A stretch of 64,000 bases of DNA from the NCBI GenBank assembly GCA_965214285.1, contig OZ243946.1, positions 1,674,001 through 1,738,000 of the forward strand. The letters are read 5' to 3'. Positions 32,422 to 40,895 of this stretch are shown piece after piece. Position numbers and translations under genes: made by a program. The DNA is from G963422745 sp965214285. Lineage in GTDB: Bacteria; Actinomycetota; Acidimicrobiia; Acidimicrobiales; Aldehydirespiratoraceae. Under the pieces are notes generated by a model, which saw only the letters and a list, made by a program, of their open reading frames with translations, was not told where the DNA came from and did no database searches. The stretch's first letter is position 1; the number at the start of each line of letters is the position of its first letter.

Positions 32422-33932
32422 GCGAGCAGGGCGCCTTTGGGCCGGGCAGCGCCGGGCCGCCTGCTGCGGGGCCTGCTGCTGCCGTGCCCGGTGTTTCCGG
32501 TACGGGCGCCGGCGGGCCGAGCGTGGCGATCGTGGGGCGGCCCAACGTGGGCAAGTCCACGCTGGTGAACCGCATCGTGGGCCGCCGCCTGGCGATCGTG
32601 CAGGAGCTGCCCGGCGTCACCCGCGACCGCAAGGCCGTCGACGCCGAATGGCTCGGCCGCCGCTTCACCCTGGTCGACACCGGCGGCTGGATCACCGACG
32701 GCGACAGCCTCGACGACAAGGTGACCGCCCAGTCCGAGCTGGCGATGGCCGACGCGGATGCCGTCGTGCTGGTGGTCGATGCGGTGGTCGGGATCACTCC
32801 CGAGGAGGAGCGGCTGGCAGGCCGCCTGCGCCGCATCGACGCGCCCGTGCTGGTGGCGGCCAACAAGGTCGACAACGCCGGCATGGAGGCGGCCAAATGG
32901 GAGTTCATGGCGCTGGGCCTCGGCGAGCCCCATCCCGTCTCCGCGCTTCACGGCAGGGGAACCGGCGACCTGCTCGACGCCCTGCTGGTGGCTATCGGCG
33001 GTCCCGACGGCGATGAGCCCAGCCTGCCCGACCAGCCCGGCAGTTCCGCCGGTCCCGAGTCGCCGGGGGACCCAGACTCGCCGCTCGGCTCCGCAACAGC
33101 CGAGGCAGCCGGCGATCCCGCAGCCCGCGACCGGGGCGCCGTGGCGGCGACAGCAGACCGCGAGTCGTTCTCGGTGGCCATCGTGGGCCGCCCCAACGTC
33201 GGCAAGTCGACCCTGTTCAACCGCCTGATCGGCGCCGAGCGCGCCGTCGTCCACGACCGGCCCGGCACCACCCGCGACGCCGTCGACACGATCGTGCAGA
33301 CCATCGCCGGCCCGATCCGCTTCGTGGACACAGCGGGCATGCGCCGCCGGGCGCGCATCGACGACGACACCGAGTACTACTCGCTGGTGCGGGCGCTCAA
33401 GGCGGTCGACGAATCCGACGTGGCCCTGCTGGTGATCGACGCCGGCGAAGGCGTCACCCACCAGGACCAGAGGCTCGCCGAGCGGGTGGACGCGGCGGGC
33501 TGCCCGATCGTGATCCTGTTGAACAAATGGGAGCTGCTCAGCACCGAGCAGCGCCTGGCTATCGCCGCCGACGTCGAGCGCAAGCTGGGCTTTCTGGGCG
33601 GCCCGCCGCTGCTGCGGATCTCGGCGCTGAGCGGCAAGGGCGTCAACCGGCTGTGGCCGTCGCTGACCGAGGCGGTGCGCGACTACCGGACCAGGATCCC
33701 TACCCGCAGCGTGAACAAGGTGCTGAGGGCGGCCCAGGCCGCGCACCCCGCCCCGCACGGCGCCAAGGTGATCTACGCCACCCAGGGCGCCACCGACCCG
33801 CCGACGTTCACGCTGTTCGTCAACCGCGAGCTTCCCAAGACCTACCTGCGCTACCTGCAGCGCTCGCTGCGGGAGGCATTCGACCTGCAGTCCACCCCCG
33901 TCAAGCTGCGGGTCCGCCGCCGCAACGACTGA
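32418..33932 (+). CDS. der: ribosome biogenesis GTPase Der (EngA)
   Basis: A 504-residue tandem GTPase required for 50S subunit maturation. Two complete GTPase domains are present, each with GRPNVGKST (the first at residues 40-48, the second near 254-262), plus VDTGGWITD and FVDTAGMRRRARID as G3 motifs and NKVD and NKWE as G4. The C-terminal KH-like domain ends TFTLFVNRELPKTYLRYLQRSLREAF. There is an alanine/proline-rich N-terminal extension of about 33 residues and a long linker between domains. ATG 32418 overlaps the DUF512 stop as ATGA. Confidence 0.97.
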   Translation: MSEQGAFGPGSAGPPAAGPAAAVPGVSGTGAGGPSVAIVGRPNVGKSTLVNRIVGRRLAIVQELPGVTRDRKAVDAEWLGRRFTLVDTGGWITDGDSLDDKVTAQSELAMADADAVVLVVDAVVGITPEEERLAGRLRRIDAPVLVAANKVDNAGMEAAKWEFMALGLGEPHPVSALHGRGTGDLLDALLVAIGGPDGDEPSLPDQPGSSAGPESPGDPDSPLGSATAEAAGDPAARDRGAVAATADRESFSVAIVGRPNVGKSTLFNRLIGAERAVVHDRPGTTRDAVDTIVQTIAGPIRFVDTAGMRRRARIDDDTEYYSLVRALKAVDESDVALLVIDAGEGVTHQDQRLAERVDAAGCPIVILLNKWELLSTEQRLAIAADVERKLGFLGGPPLLRISALSGKGVNRLWPSLTEAVRDYRTRIPTRSVNKVLRAAQAAHPAPHGAKVIYATQGATDPPTFTLFVNRELPKTYLRYLQRSLREAFDLQSTPVKLRVRRRND

Positions 33933-33986
33933 CCGCAGGGCAACCCAAGGCGCCCCCGCCGACTGGCAGACGACCGGGTTCGGGCC

Positions 33987-35081
33987 TCAGTCGCGGCGGA
34001 TGGCCATGATGGCCGTGTCGTCGTCGATCACTCCGCCTGCGTGGTCCTTGGCGGCATCCAGCAGCGCCTTGCAGAGCACGTCGGTGGGCGCGTTGAGCTC
34101 GCGCTCTGCGGTCTTGATGATGCGATCCTCGCCGAACTCGACAGCCCCGGAGCGGGCCTCGGCGAGGCCGTCAGTGTACATCAGCACCAGGTCGCCGGAC
34201 TCCAGGCGAAGCTCGCGGGAGAAGTAGCCCGACGCCGGGTCGAGCATCAGCAGCGGGCCGGTGGAGCGCAGCGGCTCCGTGCCCTCCTCTCGGAACAGGA
34301 ACACCGCCGGGTGCCCGGCCGAGGTGTAGCGCAGGGTGCCGGCCTCGGTGTCGAACACGATGACCGCCAGCGAGATGAACTCCTCGTCGCGCTCGCCGGC
34401 GGCGAGCTGGGAGTTGAGCTCCTCCACCGCCTGGGCAGGGTCGCGGAACTGGCGCAGGAAGACCCGCAGCAGGTACTTGGCCTGAAATGCCGTGATCGAC
34501 GACTCGATGCCGTGGCCGGCCACGTCGCCGATGACCGCGGCCACACGGGTCGGGCCCACCCGGCTCACGTCGAAGAAGTCGCCTGCCATCAGGCCCGAGC
34601 CGGCCTGGTAGACCCGCCCGATCTCGAAGCCGGCGAAGTCGGGCACTTCCTCGGGCGCCAGCCTTGCCGCCCAGGCCTTGGGGGCGAGCTGCTCCTGCTC
34701 GAGCGCCTCGCCTGCCCGGCGCTCGATGTCGTAGCGGTTGCGGGCCATACGGGCCTCGTCGACCGCCCGCCGAGCCACCCACAGCGAGGCGATGGCCGGG
34801 AACGCCAGCAGCGCCAGCAGCAGTTCTGCGTCGGTGTTGTCCACGAAGGCGATGCCCAGCAATACGGGGACCAGCAGGGTGTAGACGATCGCCGTGTGGA
34901 CTTCCTTGCGGTAGGCGGCATAAGCCAGCGAATGGGCCTCGATGTCGGCGCCTTCGAGCCCGCTGGCCTGCTCGTCTTGGATCAGGCGCACCAGCGGCCA
35001 GCGGGCGCGCGCCGAGCGCACCGACGCCAGCGCCGCGACCAGGCACAGCACCGCCAGCGCAATGAGAACGAAACCGGTCAT
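33987..35081 (-). CDS. membrane PP2C-type (SpoIIE/RsbU) serine phosphatase
   Basis: A 364-residue protein with an N-terminal helix (MTGFVLIALAVLCLVAALASV), a second hydrophobic pair near residues 65-105 (AIVYTLLVPVLLGIAFV, LLLALLAFPAIASLWVA), a coiled linker and a C-terminal SpoIIE domain with metal-binding aspartates in GLMAGDFFDV, AVIGDVAGHGIESS, LVLMYTDGLAEAR and DDDTAIMAIRRD. Such phosphatases dephosphorylate anti-anti-sigma factors in partner-switching. ATG 35081 has an excellent ribosome binding site (GGAGGAGG). No anti-sigma partner is adjacent, so the target is unknown. Confidence 0.88.
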   Translation of the reverse strand: MTGFVLIALAVLCLVAALASVRSARARWPLVRLIQDEQASGLEGADIEAHSLAYAAYRKEVHTAIVYTLLVPVLLGIAFVDNTDAELLLALLAFPAIASLWVARRAVDEARMARNRYDIERRAGEALEQEQLAPKAWAARLAPEEVPDFAGFEIGRVYQAGSGLMAGDFFDVSRVGPTRVAAVIGDVAGHGIESSITAFQAKYLLRVFLRQFRDPAQAVEELNSQLAAGERDEEFISLAVIVFDTEAGTLRYTSAGHPAVFLFREEGTEPLRSTGPLLMLDPASGYFSRELRLESGDLVLMYTDGLAEARSGAVEFGEDRIIKTAERELNAPTDVLCKALLDAAKDHAGGVIDDDTAIMAIRRD

Positions 35082-35199
35082 CGAAACCTCCTCCAGGGAG
35101 TTCGCATGGCCAATGCTACCCAGCCCCCGCACCGTTGTCGGACGAATTCGGCTGCTCTGGCGAGGCGCTGTCAGGAGCCGAGGCCCGCGCCGTCGGTCA

Positions 35200-35205
35200 T
35201 ATCCT
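35200..35205 (+). promoter_or_regulatory. -10 hexamer TATCCT before the small zinc-ribbon gene
   Basis: Ends 6 bases before GTG 35212, consistent with a leaderless transcript. Confidence 0.4.
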
Positions 35206-35211
35206 CGGCAT

Positions 35212-35526
35212 GTGCCCTGGTGCATTGCCTGCGAGCGGAACTGGACGCCCACCTCGGTGGGGGCCGATGGCGGCTGCCCTGACTGCGGCGGCATCCTGGA
35301 GCCGACGCCCGGGGTGGATCACACTCCCGGCCCGGGCCGCACGCCAGGCGTAGCCGACAGCTCCGATGCGGGCCGCAGCCCCGGCGTCGACGCCGGCCCG
35401 AGCCCGGTGCCAGCCGAGGTGCCGAATGCGGTCGAAGGGCCTCCCTGGCACTTCTGGGTGGGCGTGGCCGCGGCGGGCGGCTACCTGCTGTGGCGGGCGG
35501 TTCAGGGCGTGGTCTGGCTCTTCTGA
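35212..35526 (+). CDS. small zinc-ribbon, single-helix membrane protein
   Basis: A 104-residue protein of unknown function. It starts at GTG 35212 with PWCIACERNWTP and continues to GGCPDCGG; cysteines 4, 7, 22 and 25 form a compact zinc ribbon. A proline/glycine-rich linker of about 45 residues (TPGVDHTPGPGRTPG and similar) leads to one C-terminal membrane helix (HFWVGVAAAGGYLLWRAVQG) that ends the protein, so it is probably tail-anchored with the ribbon in the cytoplasm. The start is set by the zinc ribbon, which the preceding -10 box supports; a much longer frame from 34942 overlaps the PP2C gene and is not homologous. Confidence 0.65.
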   Translation: MPWCIACERNWTPTSVGADGGCPDCGGILEPTPGVDHTPGPGRTPGVADSSDAGRSPGVDAGPSPVPAEVPNAVEGPPWHFWVGVAAAGGYLLWRAVQGVVWLF

Positions 35527-35546
35527 CTGCTACGATCCTCGGCTCA

Positions 35547-35621
35547 CGGGCTGTGGCGCAGCTTGGTTAGCGCGTCGGTCTGGGGGACCGAAGGTCGGGA
35601 GTTCAAATCTCCCCAGCCCGA
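35547..35621 (+). tRNA. tRNA-Pro (GGG)
   Basis: A 75-base cloverleaf without encoded CCA. Acceptor CGGGCTG/CAGCCCG, anticodon arm TCGGT-CTGGGGG-ACCGA with anticodon GGG, and T arm GGGAG-TTCAAAT-CTCCC. TACGAT at 35531-35536 is a plausible -10 box ten bases upstream. Confidence 0.97.
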
Positions 35622-35745
35622 CAACACGGCGGCTCGGCATCGTGGCCGGCAGGACTCCGGCCGCATAGCTGGCGGGTCGCGCTGTCTGGCCGATGGTCCG
35701 ATGACCGCTGTCGGATCGCTGAGGGTCCGCTTGCGGACGCGAGAC

Positions 35746-35770
35746 GGGGGCGGGCCGGGAGCCCGCCCCC
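35746..35770. terminator. GC-rich 10-bp hairpin
   Basis: GGGGGCGGGC (35746-35755) pairs perfectly with GCCCGCCCCC (35761-35770) around a 5-base loop, 125 bases after tRNA-Pro and 78 bases after the end of the convergent binding-protein gene. It may terminate either. A second small palindrome GTCCGC-TT-GCGGAC lies at 35725-35738. The rest of 35622-35847 holds nothing recognisable. Confidence 0.6.
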
Positions 35771-35847
35771 GCTTCGGGTTGCTTTGCCTCGACCGGTCTG
35801 GCGGCTCAGTGCCTTCAGGCCGGGCTCAGCAGATCAGCGCGTGCCGA

Positions 35848-37083
35848 TCAGGATGTGGCGTCGTAGGCGGCCTGCAGCCAGCCGTCGACGGCGTCGGCGT
35901 TGGTTTCCATCCAGGCGCCGGCGATTCTGACCACGTCATCCTCGGTCTTCTCGCCGTTGTCGTACTCGAGGATCGCCGAGGCGATGTCGAGGACGTTGAG
36001 CACCACCAGCTTGAACAGCTCGTCGAGGAACGGGTTCTCGGCGATGAAGTCGTTGCTGGCGGTGACCAGGATGTCGGCGGCCTCCCAGCCGAGCTGGCAG
36101 GGCTGCGTGCAGAACTCCTCGCCGAAGCCGCTGAAGCCTTCGCCCTGATCCCAGCCTGAGCCGCCTTCGAGGTCGAGCGGGTTGGAGTCGTCGAGGACTT
36201 CGTCCGGGTGGGCGGTGAGCCACAGCACGTTGTCGCCGGGCCTGAGCTGGGCGACGTAGCCCGAGGGCTGCCAGGTGTAGATGATCACCGGCTCTTCGGC
36301 GCCCACGTTGTCGATCGCCTGGGCGATCATGGCGTCGTAGCCGGCCTTGGTCTGCTCGATGTTGTCCCAGCCGTGGAAGGCGATCATCGACTCGGTGATG
36401 TCGTCGCACGTCCAGCTCTCGGGGCAGCCGAGGATCTCAGCCTTGCCGTTGTCGTCGCTGTCGAACAGGGCGACCAGGTCCGGATCGCCGTTGATCTGGT
36501 TGATCGAGCTGATGCCGTTCGCCTCAGCCACCGACTTGGTGATCAGGAAGCCCTGCAGGCCCTGATCGGGCAGCGGGCCTTCCTCGTAGATGGTCACATG
36601 CTCTTCCACCAAGCTGCCGTCGGGCAGCTCAGTCTCGAGCCACGAGAAGTGGCCGGGGTACCAGCTGTTGGCCCAGAAGTCGATGTCGCGGTCGGCCATC
36701 GCGATGTAGCCCAGTGCCGGGGCGAGCTCCTGCAGAGACGGAGACTCGACGGTGTAGCCCGCCTGCTCCAGGATCTGCTTGTAGATCTCGGCCTGCACGT
36801 AGCCGGTCGACCAGTTGGCACGACCCATCTTGACCGTGACGCCCTCGCCGACGCTGCCATAGCCCATGTCGTCGGCCATGTCGTCGGCGGCGTCGTCGCC
36901 GTCGTCGGCCATGTCGTCACCGTCGTCGGCGGCGGCGTCGCCGTCATCGGCGGCGTCGTCACCGTCGTCGGCAGCGGCGTCGTCACCGGCACCGGCATCG
37001 GTGTCGTCGTCGTCGCCGCAAGCCGCTGCGATCAGCGCAAACACGGCTAGCAGGGCAAGAAGCATCTTCATGCTCTTGTTCAT
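35848..37083 (-). CDS. glycine betaine/proline-type ABC substrate-binding lipoprotein
   Basis: A 411-residue lipoprotein. The signal peptide MNKSMKMLLALLAVFALIAA ends with lipobox AAAC (Cys22). An extremely acidic spacer of about 50 residues (repeats of DDGDDAADD) follows, then an OpuAC/ProX-type domain with GRANWSTGYVQAEIYKQILE, DFWANSWYPGH, PVIIYTWQPSGYV and LWLTAHPDEV. Tryptophans in the betaine-binding box are retained (NWS, ANSWYP, TWQPSG). ATG 37083 has a GGGAGGGGAG ribosome binding site. No permease or ATPase lies nearby, so the transporter is encoded elsewhere. A perfect 8-bp inverted repeat stands in its leader (37112-37135). Confidence 0.88.
   Translation of the reverse strand: MNKSMKMLLALLAVFALIAAACGDDDDTDAGAGDDAAADDGDDAADDGDAAADDGDDMADDGDDAADDMADDMGYGSVGEGVTVKMGRANWSTGYVQAEIYKQILEQAGYTVESPSLQELAPALGYIAMADRDIDFWANSWYPGHFSWLETELPDGSLVEEHVTIYEEGPLPDQGLQGFLITKSVAEANGISSINQINGDPDLVALFDSDDNGKAEILGCPESWTCDDITESMIAFHGWDNIEQTKAGYDAMIAQAIDNVGAEEPVIIYTWQPSGYVAQLRPGDNVLWLTAHPDEVLDDSNPLDLEGGSGWDQGEGFSGFGEEFCTQPCQLGWEAADILVTASNDFIAENPFLDELFKLVVLNVLDIASAILEYDNGEKTEDDVVRIAGAWMETNADAVDGWLQAAYDATS
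36862..37017. repeat. GTC/GTCGTC-rich repeats encoding an Asp/Ala spacer
   Basis: Repeated units coding DDGDDAADD and DDMADD in the lipoprotein spacer. They are in-frame and could change spacer length without breaking the protein. Confidence 0.7.
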
Positions 37084-37111
37084 GTGTCTCCCCTCCCAGG
37101 AAGTTGATGGA

Positions 37112-37135
37112 GTCGTGCGACGCATGCCGCACGAC
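37112..37135. promoter_or_regulatory. perfect 8-bp inverted repeat in the binding-protein leader
   Basis: GTCGTGCG (37112-37119) and CGCACGAC (37128-37135) with an 8-base spacer, 29 bases upstream of the lipoprotein start. It could be an operator or an RNA hairpin. Confidence 0.5.
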
Positions 37136-37284
37136 GCTGTCCGACACCGGAGTGGCACCGAACCCCTAATGGGTGAGCGGCACCATAGTCGGCTCCGAGC
37201 CGGCCTGCAACAGGCAATTCGATCCGGCCCGGATCGCCTCGTCGTGCGCCTGAGTCGCATCGCGGCGAGATTCAGGCCACGCTT

Positions 37285-38175
37285 GTGGCCGTGAGCGAGC
37301 GCATTTCAGGGTCCGGGCCTGCCGACGGCGTGACCTCGGGGCCGGGATCGGTGCCTGCACCCGAACCGGACTGCGAGCCGGCCGGCGAGCCCAGCCTCGA
37401 TCTGGCTCAGGACTTCGCGGGGCGGCCCGGCTGCGCGCTGGTCATCGGAGGCACCGGCGGCATCGGCTCGGTGATCTGCACCGAGCTGGCCCGGCGCGGC
37501 AGCGACGTGGCGTTCACCTACCGCAGCGCCGAGGCCCGGGCGGCCGAGCTGGCCGAGCACATCCGCGGCCACGGCCGGCAGGCATGGGCAAGCGCCGTCG
37601 ACCTTGCCGACCACCGCGCCGCGGCCGCAGCCGTCGACGCCGCGGCCGAAGCCGCCGCCGGCCTGCACACCGTCGTCTACGCGGCCGGACCCGAGGTGCC
37701 CCAGCGCCATCTGAGCAGCGTCGACCCTGCGCTGGCCGGGCGCTTCCTGCAGGTCGACGCAGCCGCCTTCGTGGCGCTCGCCCAGGCAGCGATCCCGCAG
37801 CTCCGCCGCAGCCAGGGCTCGATCGTGGCGGTCACCACCGCGGCGATCCGCCGTCACCCGGTGCGTGACGCCCTGTCGACGATCCCCAAGGCCGCCGTCG
37901 AGGCCGCCGTGCGGGCCATCGCAGCCGAGGAGGGCCGCTTCGGGGTGCGCGCCAACACGGTGGGCCCGGGCATGCTCACCGACGGCATGGCCCGGCGGCT
38001 CATGGCCTCCGGCGACCTCGACAGCGAAGCCCTGGAGGCAGCCCGCGCCGCCATCGCGCTGCGCCGCTTCGGACGGGCCGCAGACATCGCCGAGGCGGTG
38101 TGCTTCCTGGCCTCAGACCGGGCCGGCTTCGTGAGCGGCCAGCACCTCGCCGTCGACGGCGGCTACACCGTCTGA
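37285..38175 (+). CDS. short-chain dehydrogenase/reductase-like protein with altered active site
   Basis: A 296-residue Rossmann protein of the classical SDR class. After a proline-rich N-terminal stretch of about 45 residues comes the cofactor loop VIGGTGGIGSVICTELARRG. VYAAGPEV stands for the NNAG motif, and the C-terminal VNTVGPGM-type loop (NTVGPGMLTDGMARRL) and FVSGQHLAVDGGYTV are normal. The catalytic residues are not: the serine position is threonine (VAVTTAA), and the tyrosine of YxxxK is serine (STIPK). Reductase activity is therefore doubtful. GTG 37285 or 37291 are both possible starts. It precedes an acyl-CoA ligase on the same strand, suggesting fatty-acid or polyketide-related metabolism. 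Confidence 0.82.
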   Translation: MAVSERISGSGPADGVTSGPGSVPAPEPDCEPAGEPSLDLAQDFAGRPGCALVIGGTGGIGSVICTELARRGSDVAFTYRSAEARAAELAEHIRGHGRQAWASAVDLADHRAAAAAVDAAAEAAAGLHTVVYAAGPEVPQRHLSSVDPALAGRFLQVDAAAFVALAQAAIPQLRRSQGSIVAVTTAAIRRHPVRDALSTIPKAAVEAAVRAIAAEEGRFGVRANTVGPGMLTDGMARRLMASGDLDSEALEAARAAIALRRFGRAADIAEAVCFLASDRAGFVSGQHLAVDGGYTV

Positions 38176-38284
38176 GCAGCCGCCTGCCCTGCCCGAGCCG
38201 CGACCGACAAGGATCGCCCGCTCTGAGCCCGGCCTGCCCTGCCCGGGCCGCAGAGCCGAGGCGGGCGCCGGGACCGCTCGGGCC

Positions 38285-38290
38285 TAGGTT
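38285..38290 (+). promoter_or_regulatory. -10 hexamer TAGGTT before the acyl-CoA ligase
   Basis: Ends 6 bases before GTG 38297, consistent with leaderless transcription. The preceding spacer (38176-38284) contains two GC-rich CTGCCCTGCCCG repeats and nothing else recognisable. Confidence 0.45.
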
Positions 38291-38296
38291 GTAGGC

Positions 38297-39853
38297 GTGT
38301 ACCCAGGGGTCTTCGCAGAGTCCAGGCCGGATCATCCCGCCGTCGTCATGGCACACAGCGGCGAGGTCGTCAGCTACGCCGAGCTCGACGAGGAGGCCAA
38401 CCGCTTGTCCCGCGCCTTCCACGACCTCGGGCTGCGCCCCGGCGACCACGTGTCGCTGTGCCTGGAGAACCATCCCCGCTTCCTGTCGGTGTGCTGGGGC
38501 GCGTACTACGCGGGGCTGGCCTACACCGCCATCAGCAGCCGGCTGCAGACCGACGAGATGCGCTACATCCTCGCCAACTCCGGGGCCAGGGCGTTCATCA
38601 CCTCCCGGCACAAGGCCGCCCAGGCCGCCGAGCTGATAACCGAGGCACCCGGCCTCGAGGCCCGCTGGATGATCGACGGCGCCATCGACGGCTACGACGC
38701 CTACGAGGACGTGATCGCCGCCGCCTCGCCAGAGCCGCTCCCGGACCGCATCGCCGGCTACGACATGCTCTACAGCTCGGGCACCACCGGGCGCCCCAAG
38801 GGCATCGTCAGCGCCGCTACCCACGAGCCAAAGCCCCTCGAGGAGGCCATGGGCACGGTCGGGCCGATGCTGAACCTGCTGTTCGGCGCCGACTCCGACA
38901 CCGTGTACCTGTCGCCCGCGCCGCTCTATCACGCCGCCCCGCTGCGCTTCAACATGGCGATCCTGGCCATGGGCGCAACCACCGTGGTGATGGAGCGCTT
39001 CGACGCCGAGGAGTTCCTGGCCCTCGTCGAGCGCCACGGCGTCACCTTCTCGCAGCTCGTGCCCACCATGTTCGTGCGCATGCTGAAGCTGCCCGAGCAG
39101 ACCAGGGCCGCCTACGACCTGTCGTCGCTTCAGGTCGCCTTGCACGCCGCCGCGCCGTGCCCGCAGGAGGTCAAGCGCCAGATGATCGACTGGTGGGGGC
39201 CGATCCTGCACGAGTACTACGCAGGCACCGAGGGCAACGGCTTCGTGTACTGCGACAGCGAGCAGTGGCTGGCGCATCCCGGCACCGTGGGCACTGCGCT
39301 GCTGGGCACCGTCCACATCGTCGACGACGACGGCAACGAGCTGCCGGCGGGCGCCGAGGGCATGGTGTACTTCTCCGACGGCGGCGAGTTCTCCTACCAC
39401 GGCGACCCCGAGCAGACCGCAGGCGCCCGGCTCGCCAACGGCTGGTCGACGCTGGGCGACATCGGCCGCCTCGACGAAGACGGCTTCTTGTACCTGACCG
39501 ATCGCAAGTCGCACATGATCATCTCCGGCGGGGTCAACATCTACCCGCAGGAGACCGAGGACGTGCTCACCATGCACCCCGAGGTGATCGACGTGGCCGT
39601 GATCGGGGTGCCCGACGAGGAGTTCGGCGAGCAGGTCAAGGCCGTGGTGCAGCCGACGAGGATGCCCGCCGACGACGCAGCCGCGGCGCTGCTGGAGCGC
39701 GAGCTGATCGCCTTGTGCCGCGAGCGCCTGGCCGACGTGAAGTGCCCGCGCAGCGTGGACTTCCGGGCCGAGCTGCCGCGCCATCCCACTGGCAAGCTCT
39801 ACAAGCGGCTGCTGCGCGACGAGTACTGGAGCGACACGGGCCGCAGCATCTGA
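38297..39853 (+). CDS. AMP-dependent acyl-CoA synthetase
   Basis: A 518-residue ANL-superfamily ligase that activates a carboxylate with ATP and CoA. Motif A3 is LYSSGTTGRPKGIV, A5 is EYYAGTEGNGF, A8 is STLGDIGRLDEDGFLYLTDR with the following SHMIISGGVNIYPQE, and the A10 lysine lies in HPTGKLYKRLL. It resembles the FadD/long-chain and bile-acid CoA ligase groups of actinobacteria. Substrate is not readable, but the surroundings (SDR, amidohydrolase, P450, enoyl-CoA hydratase) suggest fatty-acid or sterol-side-chain acids. The GTG start fits the leaderless pattern. Confidence 0.9.
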   Translation: MYPGVFAESRPDHPAVVMAHSGEVVSYAELDEEANRLSRAFHDLGLRPGDHVSLCLENHPRFLSVCWGAYYAGLAYTAISSRLQTDEMRYILANSGARAFITSRHKAAQAAELITEAPGLEARWMIDGAIDGYDAYEDVIAAASPEPLPDRIAGYDMLYSSGTTGRPKGIVSAATHEPKPLEEAMGTVGPMLNLLFGADSDTVYLSPAPLYHAAPLRFNMAILAMGATTVVMERFDAEEFLALVERHGVTFSQLVPTMFVRMLKLPEQTRAAYDLSSLQVALHAAAPCPQEVKRQMIDWWGPILHEYYAGTEGNGFVYCDSEQWLAHPGTVGTALLGTVHIVDDDGNELPAGAEGMVYFSDGGEFSYHGDPEQTAGARLANGWSTLGDIGRLDEDGFLYLTDRKSHMIISGGVNIYPQETEDVLTMHPEVIDVAVIGVPDEEFGEQVKAVVQPTRMPADDAAAALLERELIALCRERLADVKCPRSVDFRAELPRHPTGKLYKRLLRDEYWSDTGRSI

Positions 39854-39936
39854 GCCGGGCCTGGGGCTGTGGGCTGGTCTGGCAGGACGGCTTGGAGCGG
39901 CCGGAGGACGGCGAACGGCGCCGGGCTGCCGGCGTT

Positions 39937-39993
39937 GCGGGTCAGGCGATCTTCAGCACGCAGACGGCGCTGCGGGTCAGGCGATCTTCAGCA
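39937..39993. repeat. 35-bp-period tandem duplication of an amidohydrolase 3' end
   Basis: GCGGGTCAGGCGATCTTCAG plus CA occurs at 39937-39958 and 39972-39993. The second copy encodes the C-terminal LLKIA and stop of the minus-strand gene; the first is the same sequence just beyond the stop. A recent local duplication. Confidence 0.8.
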
Positions 39994-40840
39994 GGCGGGC
40001 GGCGTTGTGGCGCAGGAACTTGGGCCACACGTCGTCCTTGAAGCCCACCCCGCCCATGTCGCCCATGATCCGCTCGAGGCTGAGGCCCATCGGGAAGTAG
40101 CCCGCGTAGATGATCTTGTCGGCGCCGCGCGTGTTGGCGTAGTCCACGATGGCGGTGGGGTAGTACTTGGGAGCGAACGCCGAGGTCGAGTAGTGCAGGC
40201 CCGGCCACTTCAGCATCAGCTTCACGGCCAGCGCCTCCCAGGGCTCGCAGCCGTGGCGGGTCACGAAGGTCAGCTCGGGGAAGTCGTACATCACCCGGTC
40301 GATGCGCTCGACGTGCTGGGGCGACATCGGCAGCCTGGGGCCCGGCACCCCGGCGCACACGAAGATCGGCAGGCCCAGCTCACAGCACAGGGCGTAGATC
40401 GGGTAGAACTTGGCGTCGTCGATGGGGACCTGGGGCTCGCAGCCCGCCGGGAAGGCGGTCACCGCCCGCAGGTCGAAGGTCTCCGAGAGCTGCCGCACCC
40501 GGCGGACCTCGCCCATCACGTCGTTGGGGTCGACCGACGCCGAGGCGACGAAGCGGTCGGGATGGTCGCGCAAGGCCCGTTCGGACTGCTCCCCTTCGCA
40601 GCCGATGAGCCCGATCTCGATGCCGAAGCGGTCCATCTCGCCGAGTGTCACGGCCACCGGGTCGTCGTCCGCGCCGTAGAGCTTCTTGGGCACGTTCTTG
40701 AACATGTACTCCACCGGGAAGTCGAACTCGGCGGACTCGGCGTCCTTGACCTGGCGCAGGATGAAGTCGTACACCCCGAAGTCGGGGCCGGGGAACCCGA
40801 TCATGGTGTCGATGATCCCGACGTCGCTCGGCATGGCCAT
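39977..40840 (-). CDS. amidohydrolase-2 family metal-dependent hydrolase/decarboxylase
   Basis: A 287-residue TIM-barrel protein of the amidohydrolase-2 family (ACMSD/gamma-resorcylate decarboxylase relatives). Recognisable parts are VGIIDTMIGFPGPDFGVYDF, HPDRFVASASVDPNDV, LRAVTAFPAGCEPQVPIDDAKFYPIYALCCELGLPIFVCAGVPGPR and LTFVTRHGCEPWEALAVKLM; RGADKIIYAGYFPMGL corresponds to the family's final barrel strand. The N-terminal HxH metal site of typical members is not evident (IDTMIGF instead), so metal binding is uncertain. Start ATG 40840 lies 6 bases after a -10-like TAGCAT. Substrate unknown. Confidence 0.8.
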   Translation of the reverse strand: MAMPSDVGIIDTMIGFPGPDFGVYDFILRQVKDAESAEFDFPVEYMFKNVPKKLYGADDDPVAVTLGEMDRFGIEIGLIGCEGEQSERALRDHPDRFVASASVDPNDVMGEVRRVRQLSETFDLRAVTAFPAGCEPQVPIDDAKFYPIYALCCELGLPIFVCAGVPGPRLPMSPQHVERIDRVMYDFPELTFVTRHGCEPWEALAVKLMLKWPGLHYSTSAFAPKYYPTAIVDYANTRGADKIIYAGYFPMGLSLERIMGDMGGVGFKDDVWPKFLRHNAARLLKIA

Positions 40841-40846
40841 CCGCCG

Positions 40847-40876
40847 ATGCTATGGCCGCCCCCGCCACCAGACCAA
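40847..40876 (-). promoter_or_regulatory. promoter of the amidohydrolase gene, leaderless
   Basis: On the minus strand TTGGTC (40871-40876), an 18-bp spacer and TAGCAT (40847-40852); the hexamer ends 6 bases before ATG 40840. Confidence 0.5.
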
Positions 40877-40895
40877 AGCCGCCCACGGCATGTGG

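Noticed and set aside
36866..37017. Repeats at first sight like a CRISPR array or minisatellite
   Set aside because: They are in-frame Asp/Ala codon repeats of a lipoprotein spacer; there are no unique spacers of constant length and no cas genes.
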